Source: Strix aluco (Eukaryota > Chordata > Aves > Strigiformes > Strigidae). From it: a DNA stretch of 64,000 nt. Shown here in pieces: positions 14,701 to 26,400 of the stretch. The number at the start of each line of letters is the position of its first letter. Position 1 is the first letter of the stretch. Made by a program: the position numbers and the translations under genes. The notes beneath the pieces were generated by a model. It worked only from the letters and a program-made list of their open reading frames with translations, searched no databases and was not told the origin of the DNA. The DNA is taken from assembly GCF_031877795.1 (NCBI RefSeq), contig NC_133933.1, forward strand, positions 71,738,503 through 71,802,502, read 5' to 3'.

Positions 14701-15863
14701 TGGTGAACCTTCTTTTCAGGAAACAAATTCTGTAACAAGTTTCCAGGTAAACCCCACTAATTCTGCTCTACAAAGTTTTAATTTTTCAACACTCTCCAGA
14801 CCATAATAAAATTATTATTAAATGTATTACAGTATCCTCTCTCATATAACATTGTCTTTCACAACGCTGTTTTCTCCAACTTTTCTGATTTGTTCCTATA
14901 AACTTATTCTAGAGAAAGAAGAAATATTCTAGGTATTACACAACTTAAGCTGGATATAAGAAATGCAAGTTTTAAATTTAGAACTAAAAAAAAAGGAAAA
15001 AAAGAAGAATAGAATAACTTTACACATGGCTCCAACATCCTGACATACAGTAATTCAGAGTGAGTCACTTGCCGTCTAGGAAAGACAGAGTAAGGTAATT
15101 CAACTGCTGATAAACTCTCTGGGCAGAAGTTAACCTACTTTGGAAAAGATATATACACATCTATTCTTGGAGTAGGTAGCCTTTTCCATTTTAGTAGCTT
15201 ATTTTAAAAACTGGGAATTGAAGAGAATACTTCAGCTCTGAAATGAACATAAAAGTGGAAACTTAGGGCTTTATGGTAGATACCTGAAAGTCACAATGAA
15301 ATCTTGGAGTTAAAGTACACAGAACTGAGGCAGTAATATTCTAAGAGCAACCAGAAAATAGCTGTCGGACCCCAGAGACAAAGTCTTTATGAGTTTGTAA
15401 GACTTATCTGATGAGACTTCCCACTTTGGAAGAGAAGTTTAGTAGCAGCTTATGAAAGACTGTTCTGATAGAGAAAGCTTTTGCGGAGTGACATGAGCAA
15501 TCATTATACCAGACGTCAGTTATGACTTGTGAGTCTGCTGAGTATGTATTAATGTGGCTTGATTAATTTCCCTTGGGGATGAAATCTGCCTAAAACTATA
15601 GACAAGATGGCACCCATGAATTTTTAGCAATTGTTTCTGCAAAAGTATCTTCAGAGCTTTAACAATTCCTCGGTTTTATGACAGAGGAAGAAATAATTCA
15701 ATATCTATTCCTCCTTCTTTGAGAGGTCATATATCCCTAACCCAGCTGATAAATTTACATGGTAGGCTGAAGAAGAGAGAGGTATATTTTGTTTAGCATC
15801 TTTCCCTGCCCTGTTGCAGGTAATGCCAGAAAACCTCTGACAGATGTGAACTTTCCTTTTCAG

Positions 15864-15965
15864 GTGGCTGTCACTGATCAGCAGCGTAGCCACAGGTACG
15901 AAGTGCACATACCTGGGCCCCAGCTTTGCTTTCAGTTGGTAGCCAGTGAGACTGCAAAAATAAAT
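15864..15965 (+). other. Exon-like segment A (speculative)
   Basis: A 102-nt open segment (34 codons) lies between an acceptor-like sequence (ctttccttttcag, ending at 15863) and a good donor-like sequence (AAT then gtgagtat, from 15966). An alternative internal donor, CAG|GTACGA, follows 15895. The reading frame is open beyond both ends, and the segment starts and ends in phase 0. The peptide includes VAVTDQQRSHRYEV, which I do not recognise. It could be an exon of an unannotated transcript, a pseudogene remnant or chance. Confidence 0.15.
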
Positions 15966-17620
15966 GTGAGTATAGTGCTGGACTTGAAATGTCTTTAATC
16001 ATATTCTTGTTCCCTTGAGTATGGACTGATTGATTGCAGATTCCAATTTTAATTCCTGGCTATCATTAAAATTTGTGAAGGTAAGGTTGAATCATATACT
16101 GGGCTTCTTGAGCCTCTTTCTTATTCAAATCATAGCCATCTCTTGGTTAACAGCAAGAACCTGAATATATTCCTTTTTAATGGATAAATGTGCCGGAGGA
16201 ATGGGTAATGTTTTTTATATTGTCACTTACTTGTGGTTGTTTATGCTCAGGGTTGTTTTCTTTAGATCATTTTATATTCAGGCAGACTCCTTAGCTACCC
16301 TCATATGTATCAATTTCCAATTAACAAGAAGAGGTGGGAACATGTAAGAATTTGGATCTCATAAAAGTTTTGAATACACCACAGCAACACCAACAATTAT
16401 TACAGGGAGAGTAATTGCTCTCCTCCAAGCCAAGCCAAGCTTTAATTTCAGTAACAGGTTTTGCAGTAATCTATATTGGACATTTATGCCTGGATAAGCC
16501 AAACAAAGTCACTACCAATCCCAGCAGACCTGCTAAACACTACAGAGCTCTGTGTTACTTAAAAGTAATTTTTGATTTATAAGCTTTATTTATTTCACTT
16601 TAAGGTTTTCTCAAATAGGTCTTCTTTCAGATAAGAGTTCAGCAATGTCTGATATTGAGGATCTTATGGTAATCTTAAGAATGCTACTTCCATTAAGGGA
16701 GGGAAGACTTAATTCTCAATTTATTGTACTTCTAAATAATTAATTTGCCTCCAAGGCACCTTAATAAACTGATCATTGGATATAGCACAACTGGACATAA
16801 CAGCACTGTGAAAGGTCTTGAGGCTATGGACAACTTGCATGTCATTACTCTCCCTAAATGAATCACACCATCCAAATGAAGTTGTTGAATTTTTTGTCAG
16901 TAATGGGGCCAGGGTTTGACATTTACAAATGCATTTCTGATGTCTGTTTTGTATGACATGTCTCCTCTGCAACCTCCAAATCACTTAAACCTTGTAAAAA
17001 AAAGCATAGGAAAGAGATAGTCAAGTGTTTCCAGGCCTACCACTTGACAATGTTCACAAACCGCCTGCTCTTTAAAGGTTCTCAAGAGGAAATCATCCAG
17101 CTCTGCATTTCTTTTTATGTACAAAACATTGCCATGTCACTTGTGCCAATCACAACATGCTAAGACTGGGTAAAAGCTGGATGAAGAGTGCAATGTGATT
17201 TTGGATCACATTGATTTTACTTTCAGTTTGTTTCTTTCATCCATTAACATTTTACAAACATTCCACTCATTGAATTTTAAATGTGCGTGTTTACCCAATT
17301 AAGCCACAAATATATGCAGGTTTACCTAATAAGGGAACAGAAGTAATACTGTGTGATTTATCCTACTGATTGTGGCCAACTATTTAGCCCAAAAAGCCAC
17401 TGCTAAAATGATCTCTCTAGATGGCCCATGTATATATTATCCTTTTACATTCATTTCTCTGTCAGCTTCTAGTTTTCACTGCATAAGATTAACACCTCCT
17501 AGACCTCATCCAACTCAGCCATTCTCTACTGTTGGATCTTTGTCTGCTGTACTTCAGTGGTCACACATGCCCTAAGGTCATCTGTCCATTTTTCTCCCAA
17601 TTTCTTATGAATCTTTGAAG

Positions 17621-17747
17621 AGCACATTGAGTGGGCTTTCAGAGCTGTTCCAAAACCTGAATGAACACCTTCAGCTGAAGTTCAAGCTCAGCTTTAGTGT
17701 TGTGGACTTTAAAGCTCTACATGCTTTCAAACCACTGCAAGCAGCAG
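17621..17747 (+). other. Exon-like segment B (speculative)
   Basis: A 127-nt open segment is preceded by a pyrimidine-rich stretch ending in AAG and followed by the donor-like CAG|GTACAG. The frame is open from 17576 to a TAA at 17764-17766 with no ATG, so it could only be internal coding sequence. It starts in phase 0 and ends in phase 1. Its peptide looks protein-like (SELFQNLNEHLQLKFKLSFS) but matches no family I know. Its frame would join segment A upstream and segment C downstream. Confidence 0.15.
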
Positions 17748-18190
17748 GTACAGGCAGGATAATCTAAAAAGAATTGGTTGATCAGTACAGAAATGCAGTG
17801 TATCTCTGCAAGTCCTCAGAAACTTCTAAAGTCTTGTTGGTATCTTCCTCAACGGCACAAAATGATGTTTGCTCTTATGTTTCTAATGAGGAATACTAAC
17901 ACGAAGCTGTGACAAATGGCACGGGGGTAGACTATGACTAGTAAAAGGCTTCTAGGTAATGTGGAAAGATGTATTTGCTTAAAGCCATACACACAGAAAA
18001 AGTGTTGCAATAACTTGTCTAAAACTAAACAGTTCTGCAGAGTTTAACGCATTCACAATCACCAATAGACAGGTGATCTGTGCTTCACATACTAGCTAGC
18101 TGCCTCCCAAAGCCCAGCTCTCAATGGCCCTTGCTTTAGCCAAATAGTGTCTTATGGAACATGACTCTCTTAAAATAGACACTTTTACAG

Positions 18191-18423
18191 AGCAGTTTCT
18201 TCAATGTTTAGACAAACTTGGAGATCAGTTTCTTTCTGGGCTGGACCCTGACATAAGGAATGCACAGTACAATGTACTTTTGAAGGGATGGAATTCAGTA
18301 AAACGACTTATTTCAGAACAAGGCCCTGCCTCACTCCTTCTTGAAGGCTATTCCCATGCTGTATTTAATTTGTCAACTATTTTGTCTGCTCAAAGGAAAA
18401 ATAAGACAGGATTTGGTCAATAA
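18191..18423 (+). other. Exon-like segment C with stop (speculative)
   Basis: The open frame begins with an ATG at 18154 and runs 89 codons to a TAA at 18421-18423. A possible acceptor (gacacttttacag) ends at 18190, so an exon starting at 18191 would enter in phase 1, which matches the end of segment B. The peptide is amphipathic and low in stop-prone or simple sequence (QFLQCLDKLGDQFLSGLDPD). I do not recognise it. An 89-codon frame alone is not unusual in 64 kb of six-frame sequence, so the call rests on the splice-phase fit only. Confidence 0.15.
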
Positions 18424-21400
18424 TAGGGAATGTGCTCTTTAAAAATCACAGGCTATTTTATCAAAACTGCAGAAATGACAAGCAGACCAAAGCAATAGCC
18501 CATCTTTGGATAAAGAAATGGAAAATTCTAGCCTGAAAGGTGGATATTGCTGAGAATGGTGGTCAAGTGAGAACAGGAGGCTCAGGATGGGAAATGCCAC
18601 AGAACTTTCCATAATCACAGAAACCTGTCACTAATTCTGATGACAGAAGGGCTGGAGAACATGAGCAAGAACTGCAGAGGTGCTCCTGGGGACCGATAAT
18701 CACAGGGCAGTTCCTCTGTTGCATGCCCTGTTCCCATCACGTACCACAATTAGCTGGGTGAATGTGGGGTGCTCCTATTTGGAAGATATTACCCTAGTCT
18801 ACCTGTGCACACATGATATGCAGCAGTGAATCCCCATCCTTTTTAGACTCTCTACCAGCCCCACATTTGCATCTGAAAAGCAGCTGTATGAAAGGAAACT
18901 GTTCAAAAGCATCAGTAAGACTCTCAGCATTGTCTCCTTCTCTCCAGTCCACGTGTCCAAGGTTTGTTAGGAGAGCGTTGGTCGCTGGTTCTCTGTGGAA
19001 TTAGTATGCTCTAAAAAAGCCTCTGTGAGCACTAGGCAGTAAAATAATACATTTAGTTGAAATTTGCAGTACATTTTACTGAGATACTTTTTCAGAAGTC
19101 AAAATACAATGAAGACCCTGCCGTGGGTATTATTGGATAACACCAAGAAAACCTGAGTCAATACAATACTCAATTTTCTCTAGGATCTCCAACCTTGAGA
19201 AGCCAGATCTTCAAGGCCTTGGGTCTTGCTAAGGCTCATAAAATAAGCAAGCAGATTTTCACAAAGGAAGCAAAAATGCAGAGGGGTGGAAAGTTGGGTG
19301 GGAGCAGCAGGATAATGAGAATCCTTGACTATTTGATCTTTCGCCTAGAAAAATTTCATTTAAATCTCTTGAAATCCCCTTGTGCTCTAAGAGAATGGTT
19401 AAAAGTTCCTGAAAAAAAAAGAGGGAAGAGAGAAATATTTTTGCTGGTTAGGAATATGTATTTTACTATAACATAACTATATTTTACCTACTATTCAAAT
19501 ACCATGGGAAAATACATTAGATATGAATTCTACCATACAGCATTGGAATACTGCTAATTTAAGATATTTTACTGTGAGATGATACATTATGCTAGACATC
19601 TGTCAGTCATTATGAACAAAATTAAATGATAGCCTGTGTTAAAAAATGTTATGATGGGCTTAGCAACACCCAAAAATATAATGGGAAAGTTTTAACAGGG
19701 AATGCAAAGAGGGTAGAGGCATCTAGTAGAGTTTCAGAACTAAACTTTCTTGAATTTGACAGAGATTTATTTGACACTTTATTCAGAGGTTGTAATTATC
19801 AGGATAAAGACTGTACCTTCCTTAAGTTCCAAATACCCCTCGGGCTGGAAGGAAAGGCGTTACTGTGGGGTCGCTCCCTCTTTCTGCTGTTCTATTTAGC
19901 TTACATTTAAAAGATGTGCAAGAGGTAATATAAATATGCTTTGCTCTTGATTGAAAATGCAAAAGACTATAAGACATTTAGAGCTCTAAAAATGTAAAAG
20001 CTGGAACAAAAATAAATCCATTCATGTCATATAACATAAAAATGATTTCAAACCTGATGTGTAAGTTTAAGTATTTGTCAGGATGCCAAGTACAGTAGAA
20101 GGACACATAGAGTGAACTACACATAACAGTTCAACAGATACATACCTGAAGGAAAAGCGGGGTCATGTGCGCATCTTGCCTCTACCTTTCAAGCTTGAAC
20201 TCTCCAGTCAAGGAAAGAATAGCAATCAAAATCCTCTTTGTTGCTTTTTAATAGGAATGCGAGTAATGGGAAAGGATGAAATCCCAGAAGACTCCCACTG
20301 GAAGATATGGAAACTATCTGGAAACTATCACCGCACAGGTGACTGTACGGCAGTGGGACCCACAACTCACAGCAGTGAAATGGAGTAGTGACCTGGTGCT
20401 GCACATCCACCATCACCTAACAACCTCTCTCACACTCCTGATGTGGCAATCTGCAGTGCTGGTCACCGGAGATACTTGTGAGACTGCCATGGAGGTTAAG
20501 GGGAAGCAGGCATTAGTCCTCCTCTCCCCTGCCCTCCCAAACCATGCACGAGTTACCTGGCTTGAACTGATTTTTACAGTGTTAGTTCTATAGCTCCCAG
20601 CATAAAGGATGGCATCAGATACCCATGTACCCCCCCGACCCCTATACCAAGATTAATTGGTACGTCTTTTCCATTAAAAATTTCCACGTAAGAAGAAATG
20701 GCAATGTAACATAACGCAACAGAAGCTGGGCCAGCACACTGCTTTCCTTCACCTTGCTCAGAAGAATTTCTCATGTTTACTTGGACCCAGTATGTGGCCC
20801 ATCCTTCCTGAAACACCGGGTGTCATGAGATCTGCCTCACCCAGCTCCCATCCTTCTCAAAGTTCAAACAAAGAGCCAGTGTTCACTGAAGCACATCACT
20901 TTATAGCTCACAATAAGCATGCAAGTTGGTTTCTAGCCACTCCACCTAAATGAAGTACGGGGGTTTCCAGGTGTAGAGCTTTTTTAGCATTCCTTCTTTT
21001 TGCGTGTGAAGTACATGTTAGCTTGTCTAAGAAAGCAAACTGTTGTGTTTCACCTTTTTTTTTTTTTTTTTTTTCTGTGAAAACATGAGGGTTTGCTTAG
21101 AGGCAAACCTATCAATTGCCACGCATTGGCTGGAAAGGATTTTGAATCACAGCAAACCTTCGATGAACCTGGATTGAATTTCGAGTTTGCAATAAAACCT
21201 GTGAGTTTCCAGTGGCTTCAGGTTCTGTTGCAACCATTATACAACATCTCTAATTACAATCTGCCATACAGAAAAGAAAAACTAATAAAAAAATAGGTTA
21301 CAAATTTTGCAGGAAATTTATTTAAACAGAAACTCCATCACCGGTGCCTTTATCTGCTATTCCAAATGTTTATTAGGGTCCTAAGGCTCTGGAAGCATAC

Positions 21401-21700
21401 GGAGCTCCAGGGCTTTCAGAGACAGAGAACGAGGCCTTTATTGGATGGCATACCTGGAGCCTGGGTCTGGGGAGAAGATCCTGCTTCACAACCCACCGGT
21501 GTCGGAGTCGTACAGCTGCATACAGACCTGTCTGGAAGGTCGGTTATTTATTAGATGTGGAAATGACAGCATTAACGGCAATAGCGTTTATTACAATTTC
21601 AATTCCCATCAATGAGACTTCACTGGCATTACGAACCAGGCAAGTGTTGCCAAAGCGAGGGGAGCAGAGAAAAAACACAAGCCCTGGCTCGCAGATGCAG
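18424..21700. other. Intergenic DNA just upstream of the promoter
   Basis: No gene recognised. It holds a T20 tract at 21055-21074. Towards 21,360-21,620 the sequence becomes less AT-rich and approaches the CpG island. Regulatory elements are plausible here by position, but no specific site stands out by eye. Confidence 0.6.
21055..21074. repeat. Poly(T) tract, T20
   Basis: An uninterrupted run of 20 T residues about 650 bases before the CpG island. On the minus strand it would be a poly(A) tail, but no retrocopy was recognised next to it. Confidence 0.9.
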
Positions 21701-21988
21701 CCAGGCTGCCTGATGCACGGCGATAACGCAGCTCTCGCCCCCCGGTCGATAACGCGTTTCTAGCAGCCGGCACCGCCGGCAAATCACACCCGGGGCGGCT
21801 GCACTTTCCCCCTGCAAACAGCTCCCGGGACCCGCCGCCCCCCGGCCGTGCTCTCTGCCCCGACCCTCCCCGCCTCGCCAGCTCCCTTTCGCCCCTCTTC
21901 TCCTTCAGGGGCGGCAGGGACCCCCACCCCGGGCGGGGGGCTGCGAGCGGGGCTCTCGCAGAGCCGCCGGTAGCGGCTGCAGGGCCGC

Positions 21989-22099
21989 GCTGTGCCGTGC
22001 CGGGGGGAGCGGAGAAGAGGCGAGGCGAGCTGTGCCGTGCCGGGGAGAGCCGTGGCGAGCCGAGCCGCGCCGCTCCGAGCCGTGGCGAGCCGAGCCGCG
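21989..22099 (+). repeat. Short GC-rich direct repeats in promoter/5' leader
   Basis: GCTGTGCCGTGCCGGGG occurs at 21989-22005 and again at 22029-22045, 40 bases apart. GAGCCGTGGCGAGCCGAGCCGCG begins at 22047 and again at 22077, 30 bases apart. These local duplications give the region an arginine/alanine-rich look in every frame and explain several long shadow open frames. Confidence 0.8.
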
Positions 22100-22398
22100 G
22101 CGGTGCTGGCCCCCGCGCCTGCAGCAGGAGGCGCTGCCGGGCGCCGCTCCGCTCCGCCCGCGCCGGGCTGCGGGCCGGAGTCCCACATTCCCCCTGCCAA
22201 GTGCCGGGGAGCGGGGGGTTGGACGTCCGCGCTCGGCTCCTCCCTCCCTCCCCGCTCACCCAGCAGCAAAGTAACTCCGGAGTACGAGGGGAGCCGGTGC
22301 CGCCGCTGCCGCCGCGCTCGTCGCGCCGCAGACGGCTGCCCCAGCGGGCGGCCCCGGGGCCAGCGGGCGCCCCTCGGCGCGGGGGGGTCTCCTGGCCA

Positions 22399-22415
22399 GG
22401 GGCGGGGGGGGCGGG
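22399..22415 (+). promoter_or_regulatory. Potential G-quadruplex in 5' leader/promoter
   Basis: The sequence reads G4-C-G8-C-G3, which satisfies the four-tract rule for an intramolecular G-quadruplex because the G8 run can supply two tracts. It ends 88 bases before the start codon. If transcribed, it would sit in the 5' untranslated leader, where such structures can reduce scanning. Whether it is transcribed depends on the start site. Confidence 0.5.
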
Positions 22416-22503
22416 CGAGGCGAGGCGAGCTCCGCCCGCTGCCGCCGCCGCCGCGGGCCGGGGGCAGCCCCGGCCTCTTTCGGAAACTTCTCCGCAAGTC
22501 GGC

Positions 22504-22615
22504 ATGGGCAGGGGGGCCGGCGCCGCCGCCTCGCTGCCGCTGCTGGCGGCGCTCGCCCTGCTCGCCGGCAGCTCGCCCGCTCTGCTCGGGGCGGCCCGGG
22601 CCCAGCTCTCCGCAG
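22504..22615 (+). CDS. PTPRK: First coding exon: signal peptide, probable PTPRK
   Basis: The exon encodes 37 residues plus the first base of a glycine codon. After a short start (MGRGAGAAAS) comes a hydrophobic leucine/alanine core at about residues 11-31, and then ARAQLSA, a likely signal peptidase region. The ATG has G at -3 and G at +4 and is the first ATG in about 790 bases. The exon ends in CAG|GTGAGT, a perfect donor, in phase 1. From known family structure, R2B receptor tyrosine phosphatases (PTPRK, PTPRM, PTPRT, PTPRU) have a signal exon that runs into a MAM domain starting G-G-C. Human PTPRK has a similar AAAxLP start and a QFSA-G end; PTPRT has a similar ARAQ-xxAG end. I therefore infer PTPRK first and PTPRT second. 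These are membrane phosphatases acting at cell-cell contacts. Neither the MAM nor the phosphatase exons are in the window, so the family call rests on one short exon. Confidence 0.5.
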
Positions 22616-22635
22616 GTGAGTTGCCGCTCGGCGCT

Positions 22636-22644
22636 CAGGTGAGG
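22636..22644 (+). other. Alternative splice donor, 23 bases downstream
   Basis: CAG|GTGAGG is a strong donor-like sequence 23 bases beyond the main donor. The frame is still open there, so its use would extend the exon to 45 whole codons in phase 0. That would be out of frame with a phase-1 second exon. The main donor is a better match, so the main site should dominate. Confidence 0.35.
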
Positions 22645-22758
22645 GCGGGCGGGGTCGCGGGGTGCCCACTGGGGAGGGGAGGGAGAGGGTCGCGGGTGGC
22701 ACCGCGCCGGGACCCGGCTCCTGCCCCGAGGAGCTGCGGTGGGGCCGTAGAAGGGTTT

Positions 22759-22798
22759 CCCCCCCCCCCCCCCGCCGCCGCCGCCGCCGCCGCCGCCG
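22759..22798 (+). repeat. C15 tract followed by (CCG)9
   Basis: A run of 15 C residues (22759-22773) leads into nine CCG units (22772-22798), about 145 bases inside intron 1 and within the CpG island. Such tracts are commonly length-variable and hard to assemble. Confidence 0.9.
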
Positions 22799-23480
22799 CT
22801 CTGTGGGGCTCGAGGGCGACCCACGCGTGTCCGCAGCTGCCGGCGCGGGGCTCGCAGGACGCAGGCTTCGGGCCCCCCACAAACTCCCCTTCCTCCCCTC
22901 CTCCTCCTGCTGCCCCTGTCACCCCCGGCCAGCCTCCCAGGGGGCGGCGGGGCTGGCGGCGGGGCCGGAGCTGCTGCCGCCCCTTCCCCCGCTCAAACTT
23001 TTCCCGGCGTTTCCCTGCCCTGCGCGGGGGGTGCAGCCCTCGGGGCGCCCCGGCCGCTTCCCCGCCCGAGCGGGGCGCGGTGCCGAGCTCCCCGAGGCGT
23101 GGGGCGGGGAGGCACGGCCCGGGCTGCCGCCGGCTACTGGAATCCCCCCCTTTCAAAAAAAAAGAGTGGTGGGCGAGAAAGGGGAGGGAAGGCAGCATAT
23201 GGGGCCGGCGTCTGTTTTGTTTGAAAGCCGCGAATTTCTCGCTCCTTCCTCCCCCCCCCTCCTCACGCCACGGCGTTTTGCAGAATAAAAGCCCGCGGGG
23301 CCGGGCGGTGGGAGCTGCGGCCGGTGCGGCGGTGAGTTGTTGGCCCCGGGGGAGCCTCGGGGCCGGGGCCGGAGCGGTCGGTCGTTCCGGGAGGGCAGGG
23401 CAGGGCGGGGCGGGGGGGCAGCACCTCCCGGGCGATGCCGGGGCGATGCGGGGCGCGGCGGGCAGTGGGGGCTCGTGTGC

Positions 23481-26400
23481 CGGACCCTGAACCCGCCGTA
23501 GTTTAAGAAGCATCTTTGGTTTGCTTAGGGTGAAGCTGTAGCGTGAACGTGTTCTTCTTGCTGTCTGCGGTGTGAAGTACTACGTGAAGGACTGGCTGAA
23601 GTAGACTTTAGGCTCTTTTTTGTGCGTTTGTCTGTTTTTAAATAGCCCTTGCAATTGCACCGGGTGCATCAGTTGGACAAGCGTTTGAAGGCTTTATCGT
23701 AGGATACTGATTTGAAAAGTGCCATTAATAAAAGTATCTACACTCATGAGACTTGGAAGCACAGTTTTCGTTAAGGACTCCTGTAGTTAGGAGGCTTTTT
23801 TTTCACTCCGGTCCTCCTCTAAATTAATTTTTAATTGAGACATTTGAGATGTCATTGATTAAGAAACGTACTGAAGCAGTAAGAGAAATTGTGCTGGTCT
23901 GAACAGATTACATCCCTGCTATGTGGCTGACTTTGGTGTGTATAATTTAATATCTGTGTATCAGAATTGTAAGATTATGTAAGCACCTATAAGCCTTTTA
24001 CTAGGGGAAGGGCAGTGTACCATATATGCAGCTGGTATGTTGTAGGAATAGCCAAAATAAAATATGCCCGTGCATAACATCTTCGCATTCAAAACCATAC
24101 TGAAATCAGACCAGGGATTTTGGCTTTGCCGTAACTAGTCAGGCTAACGTTAACACCAAAGGTAACTCTTATGTAAAGATTTTTTAGGAGCTTGTTTACT
24201 GGCATAAGAAGAGTAGGAAGTTCTGATAACTTATATGGTCTGTGGTATTTTATGCTGAAAATGTAGCATGCAGCCCTTTTTGGAACTGCAAGTACAAGAA
24301 GCTGGGTTGGTACCCTGGGGTATGTGTTAGGTAAGCAGAGAAGAATGTTCGATATCCTTCTGACCACAGTAGGTGAAGCTTGTCAAGGAGTTGAACAATT
24401 GTATCTAGGAAACATGAGATTAATTTTTTTTTTTTTGTATAGTGTGTCAGCAGCTCGAAACTTCAGTTTCTATTGCCAAGCATCAGAAATACTGATGTGT
24501 TGCACCGGTTGGAGGTTTATTAATTGGAGACTTGCTCAGACTTTCCTGATGGTTTGCAGAAATAGATTTGTTAGTAGCTGGTGCTTTCACTGCACTCAGT
24601 TTAAGGTATAGTGCTCAGACTCTTAGTAAATACATTCAGTATCCACATGTAAGAGCTATGCCCTGCTGAATACTTGCTTGTGGTTAATCTTGGATTGAGG
24701 GCTCTGAATTTGATAGCTACCATAAACTTTTTTTTTGTTCCTTATTCTAGGTCAGTCCCTGAAGTGTGTATCTGTGTTTGTGTCTTTGTTGATGAGACAT
24801 CTTTATCCTGGTGTTAGTGGATGAAGGGCACAAAGGTTGGGGTTGACATGTCTGTACCAGTGAGGGTCTCTTTGTAGCCTACAGTGAGATGTTTCTGTGT
24901 TTGGTGCACCCAGGAGCATCTGTTTTCTTCATAGTCATCTCCTCTGTTTAACAGTACTGTTTTTCAAGCATCTTCCTTTGACTGCCTTTCCCCCACCTCA
25001 CCTTAATATAGCGGTCTGTACTTTCCCATGTTAAACTGAATCTAACTTATTTTCAGCTTCCTTTTTATTAGTATTCTTATTATCTGAATTCTAAGAATTT
25101 AAACCTGTTAATTTTTCTTTGCTTTTAATGAAGCTATTAATTCAGTCTGGACTTTTCACAAATCTTTCATCATAATTTGATTATTATTTCCTTTTTATGA
25201 TGCTTTGTACTACTCCTGAGTGTGAATGTTGGCCAGATCTGTAATTCTTCATATAAATTTTGGTATGTTTATTAAGGGTCTAATCAAATTACAGAGTATG
25301 ACTTCCTTGAAAGTTGTCTTTCTGCACAAGCGTGTGTGCAATGGTTGTTATCTGTTCTTCCTCATAACATATTCCATGAAAGCAAATGAGAAGGCAAGAG
25401 GAGGAGCAGCAGCAAGTTAGGAAAAGGAACAAGACCCATCTTGTAATTTGTTGCTGTCTTAAAAATTGTATATCATCTCCACCCCCTTTGCACATAGTAG
25501 AAACACTGTGTATTTTGTCTTTCCCCACAGATCTCAAGTGAAAAAAAAACCCAAGCAGCTTCTCTCTACCCCCCCAATCCAGCCATAATCCACAGTGTAA
25601 TGTTTTCTGGTCTCTGTGGATTGTTTCTTTACACCGCTGCTTTCCATGACCCTTCAACTTGGGTGCGTGCCTGTCAGAATCTAGGCCAAAATGTTTTGGC
25701 AGTGAATTCTCTGTTGAAGTCTAGCTATTCCTTTTATAGCACCTCCTTTCATCTGCAACTCCTACAGTTCGATAAAGAACAAGTTCAGCTTGTTTTCACA
25801 ACTTGATCACTTTAAACTTGTATTTTTTAAATATTATTTTTAGCAATTTACATGTTTTCAAATTTTGGAAAAAAAAATATATCAAAAATTTTTTTGAAGA
25901 ACACTGCTGGCTGATGGAAATAGCATTGCACTGCCTCCAATGGTGTCTGTGCAACTGTGTGGCTTTTTTAATACTAAATGAAAGAGATGAGGATAAAAAT
26001 TCTAGAAATGCATCAGTTTACCTGAAGTTATTTAAGTGTGGTATTTCAGACCATAGGAATAGTTAAGCACCAAAAGGAGGACTGTATGTTTTATAAGTTC
26101 ATGTAATTTATTAGTTGTTCCTCACGCTTTCTCATGCAAAGTAGTTACAGTGTCACAAATGAACAGGCAAAAGTAAATATTTCTGGATGAATCATCTTTC
26201 CCCCCGCCTCGATAAAATAGTTATAGTCTGTCTTTGGGAGAGAATCTCACTCAGAAATTTGATATTGTAAAGTCAAAGATATTATTTGTTTTAAAAGGAT
26301 TTTCTAATTAAATATACTTACAGAGAAATACACAAAAATTGTAATAAGCATATCTAATTTTTTTTTTAATTTGTAATCATGTAGTAGAAGAAATTAAGTG

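Larger units (their letters stand above)
7921..15860. other. Intergenic DNA, no gene recognised
   Basis: AT-rich DNA with homopolymer tracts (T14 at 8929-8942, A27 at 10187-10213, A20 at 11742-11761) and a short CA run near 11,652. Open frames are under about 100 codons and scattered. I see no splice-bounded segment, RNA gene or recognisable transposon here. Confidence 0.7.
21700..23480 (+). promoter_or_regulatory. CpG island promoter of the plus-strand gene
   Basis: About 1.8 kb of very GC-rich, CpG-dense DNA set in AT-rich flanks. It contains many GGGCGG/CCGCCC-type GC boxes (for example around 21,930 and 22,400) and no TATA box that I can see. It spans the 5' end, the first coding exon and the first 860 bases of intron 1. 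This is the usual layout of a broad CpG-type promoter in vertebrates. The exact transcription start cannot be read from sequence. It lies upstream of 22,504, and there is no ATG between about 21,715 and 22,504, so the untranslated leader would contain no upstream ATG. Confidence 0.85.

Noticed and set aside
21609..23513. Very long open frames on both strands across the CpG island (298, 346, 497, 292 codons and others)
   Set aside because: GC-rich DNA lacks stop codons in all frames. The peptides are Arg/Ala/Pro/Gly-rich low-complexity sequence, most begin at non-ATG codons, and there is no ATG between about 21,715 and 22,504 on the plus strand. Only the signal-peptide exon has independent support.
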